From NCBI GenBank assembly GCA_936450465.1, contig OW388304.1, positions 41,106,914 through 41,170,913 on the forward strand: DNA of 64,000 nt, read 5' to 3'. Position 1 is the stretch's first letter. Every line of letters starts with the position of its first letter. This document shows positions 1 to 13,206 of this stretch, in pieces. A program made the translations under genes and the position numbers. The notes beneath the pieces were generated by a model. That model was not told the DNA's origin. It made no database searches and saw nothing but the letters and a program-made list of their open reading frames with translations. This stretch comes from Gibbula magus. Its lineage: Eukaryota > Mollusca > Gastropoda > Trochida > Trochidae.

Positions 1-110
1 AATGCATAGCCACATGGCGTTGTGGGCTTTCTCCCTGACATAATCCTTGCAGCCGTGATATAAGTGAAATGCTCTTGATAGCGGCGTTAAACCCCAACTC
101 ACCTCACCTC
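1..110 (+). mobile_element. SINE family A, 3' end (cut by window edge)
   Basis: This is the 3' half of the common tRNA-derived SINE of this window. It reads through the 'gcatagccacatggcgttg' body block to 'gcggcgttaaaccccaac' and ends in a CTCAC pentamer tail at about 98-110. It is the only copy of 14 that runs on the plus strand. The tRNA-like head lies outside the window. Confidence 0.9.
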
Positions 111-2020
111 TTTTTCAGGATTCTTACCTTGCGAATATGAGTTCTCCAGAATTAGAATAATGTTCTTTTCAAAAGTGAATGAATTTTTTTTTATTCAAAA
201 TGATGTTTAGAAAATTACATAATCATTTCTAAAGAAACAAAGCATATTTTTATAAAGACGAGTTGGTTGCATAACAAATTGTCTATAATGATAAAGCTAT
301 TTTTGAAAGAGTGATACATTAATAATTTCGAAACAGATACTCCATTAACGTCCCTGTACAAATTAAATCATTGATGGACACGAAAAGGGAAACATCGCAA
401 TTAATGAAAATAGAAATTAATTTTTTACTTATATACTAACCTAATAACATAATTCACCAATCCTCAGCTCACACATATATCGGGATGTTTATACTCATAT
501 AAACGTTATCTCTTTCTCTCTTTCTCTCTTTCTCTCTTTCTCTCTTTCTCTCTTTATTTCAATCTCAGTTTTTAAACAGTAGAATGAGATACCTGGTAGG
601 TAATTTAAGAAAATTATTTACGTGCCGTTGGGTTATGCCAACAAGAGCTATGGATCAAAACAAATCAACTGAATTTTGATAAAAACATTATCATTTTAAA
701 CAAATATTTCACATTCCCAAAACATGTCAATAAACCATTGTAATAAACATGAAATTATTTTCAACGCTCTCGCAAAATGTATCCATATTGATTTTCTAAT
801 CAAACTAATTTATATATGAGAAACATCGAACTATGGTACAACCTTGCGTGACTCCAACACTAACCATGTTTAAAGTTCCGCCATGTGAATTATGTCTAGA
901 AGGTAAGACAAGCGTGACGACCTTATCTTTCAGAAAAGAAGAAAAGGCACAATTTTCTTCAAGCAAGTGATGATTTGTTTGATAACGGTGCTAGTGTCTG
1001 CACCGAAACGTCGTATCTATGCACCAAAGAAGTTGACTATCCATAGAATTCGTTCTTCTTTTGTCAGTAATTTTGGTGAATTTTGTCAATAACATGCTTC
1101 GAAAGGAAACACCACCTCCTCGCAGAGGATCTGATATAACATATAAAAGTATAAATGTTGTGTTCGTGTACACCTGAAACGAAAACAAACATTCCATAAT
1201 AATGAAATATTACACCTTTAACAAATCTTTTTTTCTTAGAAACACCTAGGGTATCTTCCCAGACGAAAACACCCCAATTATTGAAACGTAATAGCGAATA
1301 TGTTCCTTATAAATTGTACAATATCCGTTTCAGACGAAATAACGCAACTTTCTTCCTACATAATGAAACGTCAAACGCCATAAGTTACCCAAAATACATA
1401 CGTTTGCTACGACAGTCAACGGCGGTGCAAGCAAATTCATCTTAATTATATGAACACACATCCAGTAAACTGCAATTTGTACCGAATTAATGTAAAAGTG
1501 CGTGTCTACTTAATGAAACCTTTAATCAAACACAGAAAGAAGCTATTTGATGTAATATACATTCCCTTCTATCACGAATGATCTGGCGCGTCACCAATTT
1601 CCATAGGTTGGGTTATTTCATAGGAAAACACCCAAATTGGCGAAAGGTATTTGCGCTGCACTCATTTCTGACCAGTCAAAGATTTTCTTGGAATGTAAAC
1701 AAACAGAACCAAGTTGCGAGCACTAAACAAACGTTTCAACATCATATTATTTGGCTGTTTTTCTTTAAATTATATTTTCTTTCTTATTCATTTTTAATGT
1801 TCGCATGGCTAAATATAATTTCAGAATTCAAACATGTCTAGATTTGTTTACGGACTAGTAAAACATATTATGTGGGTGTCTTCATTAAAGAATGAAATTA
1901 GCTGAGAAATGCTTTGTTTTTCAATTGTGCGCATGTTTATGATTCGCAAGCCCACGTGTTAAACACATTCTAAATTGTACGATTTCCTTGAATGACCCAT
2001 TCTCTTCACACAGAGGTTAC
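111..2020. other. Intergenic, no gene seen
   Basis: AT-rich sequence with no convincing exon. It holds a pyrimidine microsatellite of TTTCTCTC units at about 511-555. Short open frames here show no family motif. Confidence 0.5.
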
Positions 2021-2497
2021 TCCCTTCAGATTTCCGATCCTAACCTCTGTTCTACATGACCTGAATCCGAGTGCAGAAATGGAGTGTCCTGATTGGTTGC
2101 AATTGAATCAGCGACCCCGTTGTAAATATTCATCATAATGATAAAATAAAAATAAGATAAACGTTTCTCGAAATTTGCCTTTTGATTTTGTGAAAACAAC
2201 TTTTCATAAACTTGCTGATAAATAAAGAAAACCCAATCAGAGACAAATACCAAGAACAGTTCATTTGTGTTATTTATATCAGACATATTCGAAGGACATA
2301 TGCAAATTAGTAAGACCTTTAAGGGTCAAATGCTTAGATTTCTCACTCGGTAGACATGGCCACTGAAAGATGAGTTTTCATTGGTTAAGAAACAAGGATA
2401 CAGTATCAGGTTCCCCTTTTCCACGCTACGGAATTTTGCTGGAGCCTTGAACTTCAGGCGATGTTGAACAGAGGTTAGGATAATAAATCTGAAGGGA
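2021..2497. mobile_element. Non-autonomous TIR element, about 477 bp
   Basis: The ends are inverted repeats of about 32 bp: 2021-2052 (beginning TCCCTTCAGATTT, ending CCTAACCTCTGTTC) and 2466-2497, its near-exact reverse complement. The body has no coding capacity. Body segments near 2225-2310 reappear in reverse orientation at about 20000-20090, and an end copy lies at about 19007-19040, so this is a dispersed family. The superfamily is not assigned. Confidence 0.7.
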
Positions 2498-3226
2498 CTA
2501 ACGTCTGTGGGAAGAGAAGGTGAATGGCATTGCTTTGAAATAAGTAGCAGACACTGCAAATCCTATCATTTCTTTATTACCCAGTACCAATGTCAAATAC
2601 GTGTAGGTATAAAATACTTACACTTCACTTTAGTCGAGTTAATAAACTTTTATATATTTCCTATATTGTAGACTTTTAATTTTCAAAACCTTGGCTGGGC
2701 CCCATCTATCGTGCTACGCGGTTTGATCGTTGTACATTTCAAGTGTGACGCCTTGGTAGACGCACGTGCAATGCGTGGTTATGTTATTCTCGTGAATGCA
2801 CATGGATCTGTGCTCACGCGGTTAGGTTGTTAGCACGATCCCCACGCTTTCCCCGTGCGTTTCACGATTTACCAGTTGAGAGCGTAGACTTCTTACTGAC
2901 AAACAATCATACTGCTTGTAGCAGCCCTTTGTAGTCCAACGAATGAAAGTGCTGCGTTGATTTCGATTCTCATTTATTGGAACAATTGATTTGCCATATT
3001 TGAGATGTTTTAAGATCCTATTCAAGACAAAATACATTATTCTTTGTAAAATGTACCAGCTATATATGACTGTATTTGTATATTTAGGAAAGAGAAGGTG
3101 TAATAAGAATAGTATCTAAGTGCATATTGGATAAATTAGAGGTGTATTGGTAGAGTACGAAAAAAACAATGAGCGTATGGTTTGACACATCTACTGAAAG
3201 AACAACGGTTTTCCATGGCAACGAGC
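2498..3226. other. Intergenic, nothing recognised
   Basis: No exon, RNA gene or clear repeat was seen between the two flanking elements. Confidence 0.45.
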
Positions 3227-3639
3227 TTAAAGCGGCTGTAGCTAAAAAAAAAAATTTAAATTTCCAATTTATAATGATAGTTTATGTAATTTAAATTTAA
3301 TTTAGAGGGTAAAACATCTTATTACACAAACAAATTATCCATAAAGGAGAGGGTTGGAGAACTTGTTCCTAATCCTTTTCATGATGAATAAAATATGTTT
3401 AAACCATCCATAGTGGAAATAACTATGTTGCGTATACAGCAAAAAATACATGGCGGCCATTTTATTGTGAAGACATTTTATTATTTTGATTTACAAAAAC
3501 GATTCTCATGGCTTTACCGAACCATGTTCACTCATTTTAAACTTGATTTTCCGAAGAGAGAAAGGTGATTTACTATTGGGGACATTATTACATTTCGTCG
3601 ACTTATGAGAGCGGACAAAACGTGCTTCTGCCCCTTTAA
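3227..3639. mobile_element. TTAA-flanked MITE, family 1 (diverged copy)
   Basis: The copy is flanked by TTAA on both sides (3227-3230, 3636-3639) and ends in the family TIR (AGGGGCAGTAGCACG type; the left end is mutated to AGCGGCTGTAGC). The body carries the family core with 'catggcggccattttattg' at about 3452. There is no coding capacity. The TTAA flank is compatible with a piggyBac-type target, but because the palindromic end itself contains TTAA the true target duplication could be shorter. Confidence 0.8.
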
Positions 3640-4158
3640 GTGGGGTGTAACATACAGAAATTTGTTTTAAAAATCACAAAATCGCTTGTAACTCAACACT
3701 GCACGTCTTCTAGCAGTGTAGAAGATTTGAGAAAAGTTTGAAAATAATCGGATGCAGGTTTTTTTGCAGTCTATCGGACAAATTTATATCAGAAAAAGAC
3801 TGATGGGTTCGATCTCGCTACGGTGGGAGTGGTGACTTTTCAGCGGCATAACAGCATAGAAAGGTATGGTGTAACAGTTGGTAATTTGGACTTTTGTTGA
3901 GGGATACCTCATTCATATTGTTCCATTTGGCTTGACCTTTGGTACAAATCTTGGACACCTTACACAACTGATGATATTCAGAGTAGTCTTGATATATCTT
4001 GTTAATGGGGAACCTCGCAAAAATTGCCTTCATTATGCTGTTTATAGAGAGATACTGCAGTCGTGCATAACGAAACTTCCTGGCAATTTCCAGGGATATT
4101 CTCAGACAGGAGAGTTCATGGGTGATCGTCACGAACGGTGCCAGTCAAGGGACTTACG

Positions 4159-4317
4159 TTAAAGGGGCAGTAGCACGTCTTTTCCCTCAAATAAGGTGAT
4201 GAAATGTATTTGGAAAATAATGTCACTAATAGTAAAACACATTATAAATACATCATTATAAATGGGAAATTTGAACAAATACAATTTGCGAAAAAAAACG
4301 AGCTCCAGCCCCTTTAA
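4159..4317. mobile_element. TTAA-flanked MITE, family 1 (internally deleted)
   Basis: Both family ends are present (TTAAAGGGGCAGTAGCACG on the left, CAGCCCCTTTAA on the right), but the middle 200 bp, including the ATGGCGGCCAT core, is missing. It is an internal deletion derivative of about 160 bp. Confidence 0.8.
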
Positions 4318-4420
4318 ATTACCTCAGCGATTAGACTGTAGGCAGAACCGGCATTGCGCAATACTTGTACAGTATTTCTGTAGTCCAAAGATTTATACAA
4401 ACCCTTGCGTAGGCCCATGG

Positions 4421-4457
<37 letters not shown>

Positions 4458-5876
4458 CACACACACACAAGTAGATCGGTTATTTAAATAAAAGGTGTCT
4501 ATACTCGTAAAAAAAAACAGATGCCCCCTTCCCCCAATTCACCGTATATAGAAACCTCGAAAATGAAAATCCAACTTAATATACAAAATCCAAAATCAAA
4601 TGGCTCCCCGATATCTTACTGACCAAAAGCGTTGGTCCAAACTTAGTATAATTTACGTAACTGACTCTTTACTCATGCTAAACAGTCAAGACAATCATTC
4701 ATTCCAAACGCAATATGTTCATGGAATAATTATCAAATAATGTCCGCACATCAGAAAGTATCTCAGTTTTTAAAGCATGCATTACTGACAAGTATTCTCT
4801 GCTCCACAATTTTGTTCTTGTGGTAAAACAAAATTAAACATTGTGCACTCAAAGTTACGATATGTTGCAAGCACATTAAACTTAACAAAATTAGAATGAA
4901 ATCTGATCTAAACTGTATGTGTGACACTTGATGTTGAAACACTTACCATTGTTTTGAATGTTCAGTGTACAGTATGACCAGAGAAAACCGTATGGCATCA
5001 TTTAAGCACATAGACTACTTCATGCAAATGAAATAGACCACCTTCTATCAAGGGGACATTGATTTTGATGAATGTAACATTTATCTGTGTGTAATCGTAT
5101 GGTTTCGTAGTTCTATGCTGATTCTCACTGCATGTATAAATGATATATTACAATAGCTGTTTGTCCATTCCATCGCCTTTGAAAAAAGTAAACTTAAAAG
5201 TTACCCTTCTTCGTGTTCCATTCTCTCAACAGATTACCCTTCTCCCACGAAATCAGTTACCCTTCTCCCGCTTCAATATTTCAAACGCAGATTATGATGT
5301 ATATACACAGCGCCTAAACGTTAACATGACATCTACAGATTCCTTGGTGAATGCCCAAGGTATGCGCATTAATAATATGTAGGAAAGTACCCTAGTATAG
5401 GTGTGAAATGGATTAAAAGAAAATCTGCAATCAGCCATGTTTTGACCATGTTTTGGAGTGGGTAACTGCAGTTACCAGACTCAGTGTAGTAGGGGTGATG
5501 TAGTCCCCGAGAAAAAATATGTTTTCACTGATATTTTTCTTTTTTAATATTTGATAATAAAGAGTTCTGAAAAATATTTAATTTCGAAGCTAGAGCTTAG
5601 GCAACTAGACTGGCCAACATTATTTAGACAGAGGGTTCCATTTATGTTTTGCTCTGTGGTGATAGTTTATCATGGTTTATCAATAAAGCAAACATTTTGC
5701 ATTGTTAGCCATACTGCAGTTATGGAGGTGGGCTCTAATTGTCTGGATAACATCTCTGAGTTCACATTGGTAACAAATCCTGGTCATCTACATTGACGTA
5801 TTTTATAACATTATTTCAAACGTAAGATAAATACTTTTTAGAAAATGTGAAAATGAACATATGTCTTGAACGTTCA
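4318..5876. other. Intergenic, microsatellite only
   Basis: A (TA)n tract at about 4420-4457 runs into a (CA)n tract. The rest is AT-rich with no supported gene. Confidence 0.45.
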
Positions 5877-6238
5877 TTAAAGGGGCAGTAGCACGTTTTT
5901 TCGCTCAAATAAGTTGATGACATGTATTTGAAAAATAATTTCACCAGTAGTAAAACATCCTTCTCTCTTCGGAAAATGAAGTTTAAAATGAGTGTACATG
6001 TTTCGTTAAAGCCATGGGAATCGCTTTTGTAATACAAAATAATAAATTGTGTTCACAATAAAATGGCCGCCATGCAATTTTTGCTTTATACGCAACATAG
6101 TTTTTACCACTACAGATAATTCGTTTGTGTAATAAGATGTTTTACCCTCTAAAGTTAATTTAAATGACATAAACTATCATTATAAATGGGAAATTTGAAA
6201 AAATAAATTTTGCAAAAAACGTGCTACTGCCCCTTTAA
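5877..6238. mobile_element. TTAA-flanked MITE, family 1 (near-intact reference copy)
   Basis: About 360 bp between TTAA at 5877-5880 and TTAA at 6235-6238. The TIRs are about 26 bp (AGGGGCAGTAGCACGTTTTT and its reverse complement at the right end). The central 'aaaatggccgccatgcaat' block at about 6058 is shared by full-length copies. There is no open frame for a transposase, so it would need one in trans. Confidence 0.88.
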
Positions 6239-6344
6239 CAACCGTATTAATGACATGACCGGTTTTGCATGTACCTACACATAATTTGATCAGGATCCAC
6301 CTCAGATCGTAATTCAACGTCTTTCACAAAATCAACAATGCCTA

Positions 6345-6990
6345 TACCGTATTCCTCTAATAGGGACCGGGACTCCAATAGCAGGTTGGGGGAAAGGTAC
6401 CTAAAGGTGCATAAGAGCCGGGCCTCTTATAAGGGCCCGGTTTATATAGCATCAATGATCACCCCCTACTAGATAATATTCCCTATATATTCCCAGGTAC
6501 TAAGAAGGTAAACTGCCATGTTAAATTAGGTTCACGTCAAATGGCGAGAAGTTTGAGATATTCTTAGACATTTTCGTCAGTTATCAGAGATTATCACGCG
6601 CATTTGTCAAACGTAGTAATGAAATAAGCACTGTACCGAAGGTGATGCTGATAACGTACGTTACCAACATCCCAACATGGCGGAAGGCAAGATCGCTTCG
6701 CAAGTATTTAACACGAATTAACAGCTTTCTCGGGGTATATAATCAAACTTAGTTTGCACACACATGAACATTGATGGTGTGAATAGATTTGATGCACTGA
6801 ATCTACATATTGATGTCCACGTCATGAAGAATAAGCAATTTTAAAATCACGGTGGGATGCTGGTAACTCCCAGTCAATATGTTGGTAAGGGTCGGGCCTC
6901 AAATAAGAGCCGTGCCTCAAAGTAGCGCCGTGGGTTAAGAACCATTATATGATAATAAAGGCCCGGGCTCCTATTAGAGGAAATACAGTA
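6345..6990. mobile_element. TIR element with TACYGTATT...CTCTAATAGG ends
   Basis: The left end TACCGTATTCCTCTAATAGG (from 6345) is the inverted match of the right end CCTATTAGAGGAAATACAGTA (ending 6990). Just inside each end are short repeats of a 'cctc-aataagagccg' theme. There is no coding frame. A related, heavily interrupted copy lies at 43836-45131, and an element with similar ends at 62929-63322. Confidence 0.75.
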
Positions 6991-7632
6991 GTTTTGTTGT
7001 CGAACGGTTTCCATAGGATGCATCAATATGCAGTGAAATGCAACGGAATAATTGCCTCTGTTTTGTATGAGGATTTGTTGGCCACGCTTGACTCAACTTA
7101 CCTTACATCAAACATAATCACCTTTGCATACAAATTGGAAATATCATGTCAAATTGACAATAAAGTCGAACTTAGTACTGTTACACAATCCAATCACACA
7201 TGTGCATATATGATATGTGATACGTGTCATGGTTTACCCTAACGATAATGGTATATTGTTATTCCATAGAGAAGAGCCTGTTACACAATGACATCAATAA
7301 AGAGTAGTATTATGCTGGTAGTCGATAAACAGAAGAACCATTCAGTAGCAGCAATATGCACATACACTAACGAGACGGAATGATTTCGTCTGTTCTGTTC
7401 GAGCTAACTTCCAAATGCAAGGCATAACTCTTGCCAGTCTCCATTACTGGCTGATTTTGGCCTTGCAGTATTTCCTTAATAAATCTGTGCTTAGAAATCC
7501 AGGCCCACTATGCATTTCTGGTGCAGCGATTCACTATCTGGGCACAGCAAAGTGAGGGAAATACCGCAAGGCTTAAATCATCCAGTAATGCAGATTGGCA
7601 AGAGTTATGGCTTGAGTTTGGAAGTTAAACAA
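6991..7632. repeat. Diverged direct repeats flanking the 21-bp satellite
   Basis: Blocks such as 'atcaatatgcagtg' and 'aataattgcctc' followed by 'cacgcttgact' near 7020-7095 recur at about 7300-7460 (weakly) and on the far side of the satellite at about 10495-10625. The satellite therefore appears embedded in a larger repeat unit. No gene was seen. Confidence 0.5.
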
Positions 7633-10256
7633 ACATGTCATACAATCAAGTTAACATGTCATACAATCAAGTCAACTTGTCATACAAACAAGTCAGCTTG
7701 TCATACAAACAAGTCAACGTGTCATACAATCAAGTCAACGTGTCATACAATCAAGTCAACGTGTCATACAAACAAGTCAACCTGTCATACAATCAAGTCA
7801 ACGTGTCATAAAATCAAGTGAATCGTCATACAATCAAGTCAACGTGTCATACAATCAGGTCAACGTGTCATACAATCAGGTCAACGTGTCATACAAACAA
7901 GTCAACATGTCATACAAACAAGTCAACATGTCATACAAACAAGTCAACATGTCATACAATCAAGTCAACATGTCATACAATCAAGTCAACGTGTCATACA
8001 TTCAAGTCAACGAGTCATACAATCAAGTCAACGTGTCATACAATCAAGTCAACGTGTCATACAATCAAGTCAACGAGTCATACAATCAAGTCAACGTGTC
8101 ATACAATCAAGTCAACGTGTCATACAATCAAGTCAACATGTCATACAATCAAGTCAACATGTCATACAATCAAGTCAATATGTCATACAATCAGGTCAAC
8201 GTGTCATACAATCAGGTCAACGTGTCATACAAACAAGTCAACATGTCATACAAACAAGTCAACGTGTCATACAAACAAGTCAACATGTCATACAATCAAG
8301 TCAACATGTCATACAATCAAGTCAACGTGTCATACAATCAAGTCAACGAGTCATACAATCAAGTCAACGTGTCATACAATCAAGTCAACGTGTCATACAA
8401 TCAAGTCAACATGTCATACAATCAAGTCAACGTGTCATACAATCAAGTCAACGAGTCATACAATCAAGTCAACGTGTCATACAATCAAGTCAACATGTCA
8501 TACAATCAAGTCAACGTGTGACACAATCAAGTCAACGTGTCATACAATCAAGTCAACGTGTCATACAATCAAGTCAACGTGTCATACAATCAAGTCAACA
8601 TGTCATACAATCAAGTCAACGTGTCATACAATCAAGTCAACATGTCATACAATCAAGTCAACGTGTCATACAATCAAGTCAACGTGTCATACAATCAAGT
8701 CAACATGTCATACAATCAAGTCAACGTGTCATACAATCAAGTCAACATGTCATACAATCAAGTCAACGTGTGACACAATCAAGTCAACGTGTCATACAAT
8801 CAAGTCAACGTGTCATACAATCAAGTCAACATGTCATATTATCAAGTCTACGTGTCATACAATCAGGTCAACGTGTCATACAATCAAGTCAACGTGTGAC
8901 ACAATCAAGTCAACGTGTCATACAAACAAGTCTACGTGTCATACAATCAAGTCTACGTGTCATACAATCAGGTCAACGTGTCATACAATCAAGTCAACAT
9001 GTCATACAAACAAGTCAACATGTCATACAATCAAGTCAACGTGTCATACAGTCAAGTCAACGTGTGACACAATCAAGTCCACATGTCATACAATCAAGTC
9101 AACGTGTCATACAATCAAGTCAACGTGTCATACAATCAAGTCAACATGTCATACAATCAAGTCAACGTGTCATACAATCAGTCAACGAGTCATACAATCA
9201 AGTCAACGTGTCATACAATCAAGTCAACATGTCATACAATCAAGTCAACGTGTGACACAATCAAGTCAACGTGTCATACAATCAAGTCAACGTGTCATAC
9301 AATCAAGTCAACGTGTCATACAATCAAGTCAACATGTCATACAATCAAGTCAACGTGTCATACAATCAAGTCAACATGTCATACAATCAAGTCAACGTGT
9401 CATACAATCAAGTCAACGTGTCATACAATCAAGTCAACATGTCATACAATCAAGTCAACGTGTCATACAATCAAGTCAACATGTCATACAATCAAGTCAA
9501 CGTGTGACACAATCAAGTCAACGTGTCATACAATCAAGTCAACGTGTCATACAATCAAGTCAACATGTCATATTATCAAGTCTACGTGTCATACAATCAG
9601 GTCAACGTGTCATACAATCAAGTCAACGTGTGACACAATCAAGTCAACGTGTCATACAAACAAGTCTACGTGTCATACAATCAAGTCTACGTGTCATACA
9701 ATCAGGTCAACGTGTCATACAATCAAGTCAACATGTCATACAAACAAGTCAACATGTCATACAATCAAGTCAACGTGTCATACAGTCAAGTCAACGTGTG
9801 ACACAATCAAGTCCACATGTCGTACAATCAAGTCAACGTGTCATACAATCAAGTCAAAGTGTGACACAATCAAGTCAACATGTCATATAATCAAGTCTAC
9901 GTGTCATACAATCAGGTCAACATGTCATACAATCAAGTCAACGTGTCATACAATCAAGTCAACGTGTCATACAATCAAGTCAACGTGTCATACAGTCAAG
10001 TCAACGTGTGACACAATCAAGTCAACATGCCATACAAACAAGTCTACGTGTCATACAATCAAGTCAACGTGTCATACAATCAGGTCAACGTGTCATACAA
10101 TCAAGTCAAAGTGTGACACAATCAAGTCAACATGTCATACAATCAAGTCTACGTGTCATACAATCAGGTCAACGTGTCATATAATCAAGTCAACGTGTCA
10201 TACAATCAAGTCAACGTGTCATACAATCAAGTCAACGTGTACTACAATCAAGTCAA
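7633..10256. repeat. 21-bp satellite array, about 125 monomers
   Basis: The monomer is close to GTCATACAATCAAGTCAACGT. Most variation falls at a few sites (AATCAAG/AAACAAG/AATCAGG; AACGTG/AACATG/AACGAG; TCATAC/GACAC). Because 21 is a multiple of 3, each frame reads a constant heptapeptide (for example CHTIKST or MSYNQVN), giving open frames of up to 690 codons that are artefacts. Higher-order structure is present: a 336-bp repeat in the left third (about 7851 and 8187), and a 734-bp duplication whose landmarks at 8516, 8768 and 8835 recur at 9250, 9502 and 9569. A one-base deletion at about 9180 makes 734 one base short of 35 monomers and shifts the frame. Confidence 0.95.
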
Positions 10257-11635
10257 AAACTCAAAATACAATTCTATGGTTTACTACCAAATGCAGACCT
10301 TCAATTTCTGCATAAATAAATAATATCTGTGCACACGAAATTTATAAAATGTATGCGATATACATTTATTTCTGTTCACAAATACGCATATATTCAATAT
10401 ACAATCTGCGCTTACAAACACGTCATACAATCAAGTCAAAATGCAATTTGATGCAAATATGTTGTTTTCCGTAAATATGCAAATACATTATATTCAATAA
10501 CAGAAGAACCTCTTACACAATGATATCAATATGCAGTGTAATACGATATTGATATACAATACACACAAGAAATAATTGCCTCGATTCTGTTGGAAAGACG
10601 GTGTCACCACGCTTGACTTAACCCCATACCCTATTCCCATTTCAAGGCAGAACACATGATATACGCGTGTTTGGCTGGCATTCGTATCTAGATTATGCCG
10701 TGTATGAAAGCAACGAAGCAATTTCATTCATGTAATCCCTGAGAATCTGTTTACTGGTAGAAAGAAAACATTTGTTACGATTACTTTTGCGTGGGATTTG
10801 ACAACCCCTCTAGAGTATATTATGGACCTTCTCATCGGGACATGTTAATCGTTCCCTAAGATGTACTGTCTTTGATCTAGAAAAAACAATTCAGCATCAA
10901 GACATTTAAGTCCAAGAAGGTTATTTATGTCGACAACATCTTTTATTAATTGAATTTCTTCATTTTATAAATTTGACACTTCATTGCAGAACATTCTAGC
11001 CACAAACAAAATTTGAAAAAGCGATTTTAGCATTAGATTATTAGAACTGACAAACTGACGACTTCTTTACAAAAATGACTTTTGTGCCTATCAAATACAT
11101 TCAAAATTAAGTTTCTCTGACGGTAGTGTTTCTCTGTGGGGCGTTTCTTTCCCACGTGAGTATAGGAACTTGGTTCTTTAAACGTGTTTTCAAAATCATC
11201 TATCGTGTTGCCAGGCGCATACAGATAATTAATTCAATGTATAGTTACTGATGGTATAATAGGTTATATATCTTCCATGTTCTTGCACAATATGACTGAG
11301 TCTATAATAACAGACGTTAGGAAAAGCTGCATAATTATATAGCCAGTATTACCGTGGCTGTTTAGGGGAGAAGCTAGCAATAATTTCCGCTATGTGCCTG
11401 AATATAGAGAATGACGTCAGAGAAAAGTAGCCGGCACATCTTTATTTCAGATCGTGTTAATGGAGAGAGTTTTCGTAACATGCGATAAAAGAGACTTGAG
11501 CTGTGTAGTTATTGGTAATAAATGAAATAAATCCTTTCGGTTATATTATGTGTAATTGTTGTTTTGTTCGCCAATCGCCAGTTCGCCAGTTCGCCAGTTC
11601 GCCATGCAACTCCAAGACAAAGTATAACGTCACAG
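10257..11635. other. Spacer between two satellites
   Basis: No gene seen. A single displaced 21-bp monomer sits at about 10422-10441. The segment at about 10303-10405 is shared with about 18825-18955. The block at 10495-10625 repeats the left flank of the satellite. Confidence 0.5.
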
Positions 11636-13206
11636 CCTGTTTGTCATATCGTGTCACAGCCAGTCATATCGTGTCATATCGTGTCAGACCGTGTCACAAC
11701 CTGTCATATCGTGTTAGACCGTGTCACAACCTGTCATATCGTGTCAGACCGTGTCACAACCTGTCATATCGTGTCACAACATGTCATATCATGTCACAGT
11801 CTGTCTGTCATATCGTGTCACAGCCTGTCTGTCATATCGTGTCACAACCTGTCATATCGTGTCAGAGCCTGTCATATCGTGGCACAACCTGTCATATCGT
11901 ATCACAGCCTGTCATATCGTGTCGCAGCCTGTCACATCGTGTCATATCGTGTCACACCCTGTCACATCGTGCCACATCGTGTCGAAACCTGTCACATCGT
12001 GTCACGACCTGTCTCATCGTGTCAGACCGTGTCACAACATGTCATATCGTGTCACAACCTGTCGCAGCCTGTCATATCGTGTCGCAGCCTGTCATATCGT
12101 GTCTCAGCCTGTCATATCGTGTCGCAGCCTGTCATATCGTGTCCCAACCTGTCATATCGTGTCCCAACCTGTCATATCGTGTCACAGCCTGTCATATCGT
12201 GTCGCAGCCTGTCATATCGTGTCACAACCTGTCATATCGTGTCACAACCTGTCATATCGTGTCACAACCTGTCATATCGTGTCACAACCTGTCATATCGT
12301 GTCACAACCTGTCATATCGTGTCTCAGCCTGTCATATCGTGTCGTAGCCTGTCATATCGTTTCACAACCTGTCATATCGTGTTACAGCCTGTCATATCGT
12401 GTCACAGCCTGTCATATCGTGTCACAACCTGTCATATCGTGTCGCAGCCTGTCATATCGTGTCACAACCTGTCATATCGTGTCACAACCTGTCATATCGT
12501 GTCGCAACCTGTCATATCGTATCAAAACCTGTCATATCGTGTCACAACCTGTCATATCGTGTCACAACCTGTAATATCGTGTCTCAGCCTGTCATATCGT
12601 GTCTCAGCCTGTCATATCGTGTCTCAGCCTGTCATATCGTGTCGCAGCCTGTCATATCGTGTCACAACCTGTCATATCGTGTCGCAGCCTGTCATATCGT
12701 GTCTCAGCCTGTCATATGGTGTCGCAGCCTGTCATATCGTGTCGAAGCCTGTCATATCGTGTCGCAGCCTGTCATATTGTGTCACAACCTGTCTTATCGT
12801 GTCACAGCCTGTCATATCGTGTCGCAGCCTGTCATATCGTGTCACAACCTGTCATATCGTGTCGTAACCTGTCATATCGTGTCGCAACCTGTCATATCGT
12901 ATCACAACCTGTCATATCGTGTCACAACCTGTCATATCGTGTCACAACCTGTCATATCGTGTCTCAGCCTGTCATATCGTGTCTCAGCCTGTCATATCGT
13001 GTCGCAGCCTGTCATATCGTGTCACAACCTGTCATATCGTGTCGCAGCCTGTCATATCGTGTCTCAGCCTGTCATATCGTGTCACAACCTGTCATATCGT
13101 GTCACAGCCTGTCATATCGTGTCGCAGCCTGTCATATCGTGTCACAACCTGTCATATCGTGTCTCAGCCTGTCATATCGTGTCGCAGCCTGTCTTATCGT
13201 GTCATA
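11636..13206. repeat. 20-bp satellite array, about 78 monomers
   Basis: The monomer is CCTGTCATATCGTGTCACAA with variants mainly at the TCACAA/TCGCAG/TCTCAG block. The period is not a multiple of 3, yet the monomer has no stop in any plus frame, so all three plus frames stay open for hundreds of codons, each as a 20-residue repeat over 60 bp. These open frames are composition artefacts. The array carries CpG at nearly every TATCGTG. The left edge is irregular (GTGTCAGACC variants at 11685-11760, single extra GTCT inserts at about 11800-11830). Confidence 0.95.

Noticed and set aside
7818..9890. 690-codon open frame of CHTIKST repeats
   Set aside because: A product of a 21-bp satellite. The period is divisible by 3, several frames are open, and the frame changes register at a one-base deletion. 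There is no signal peptide, non-repeat domain or initiation context.
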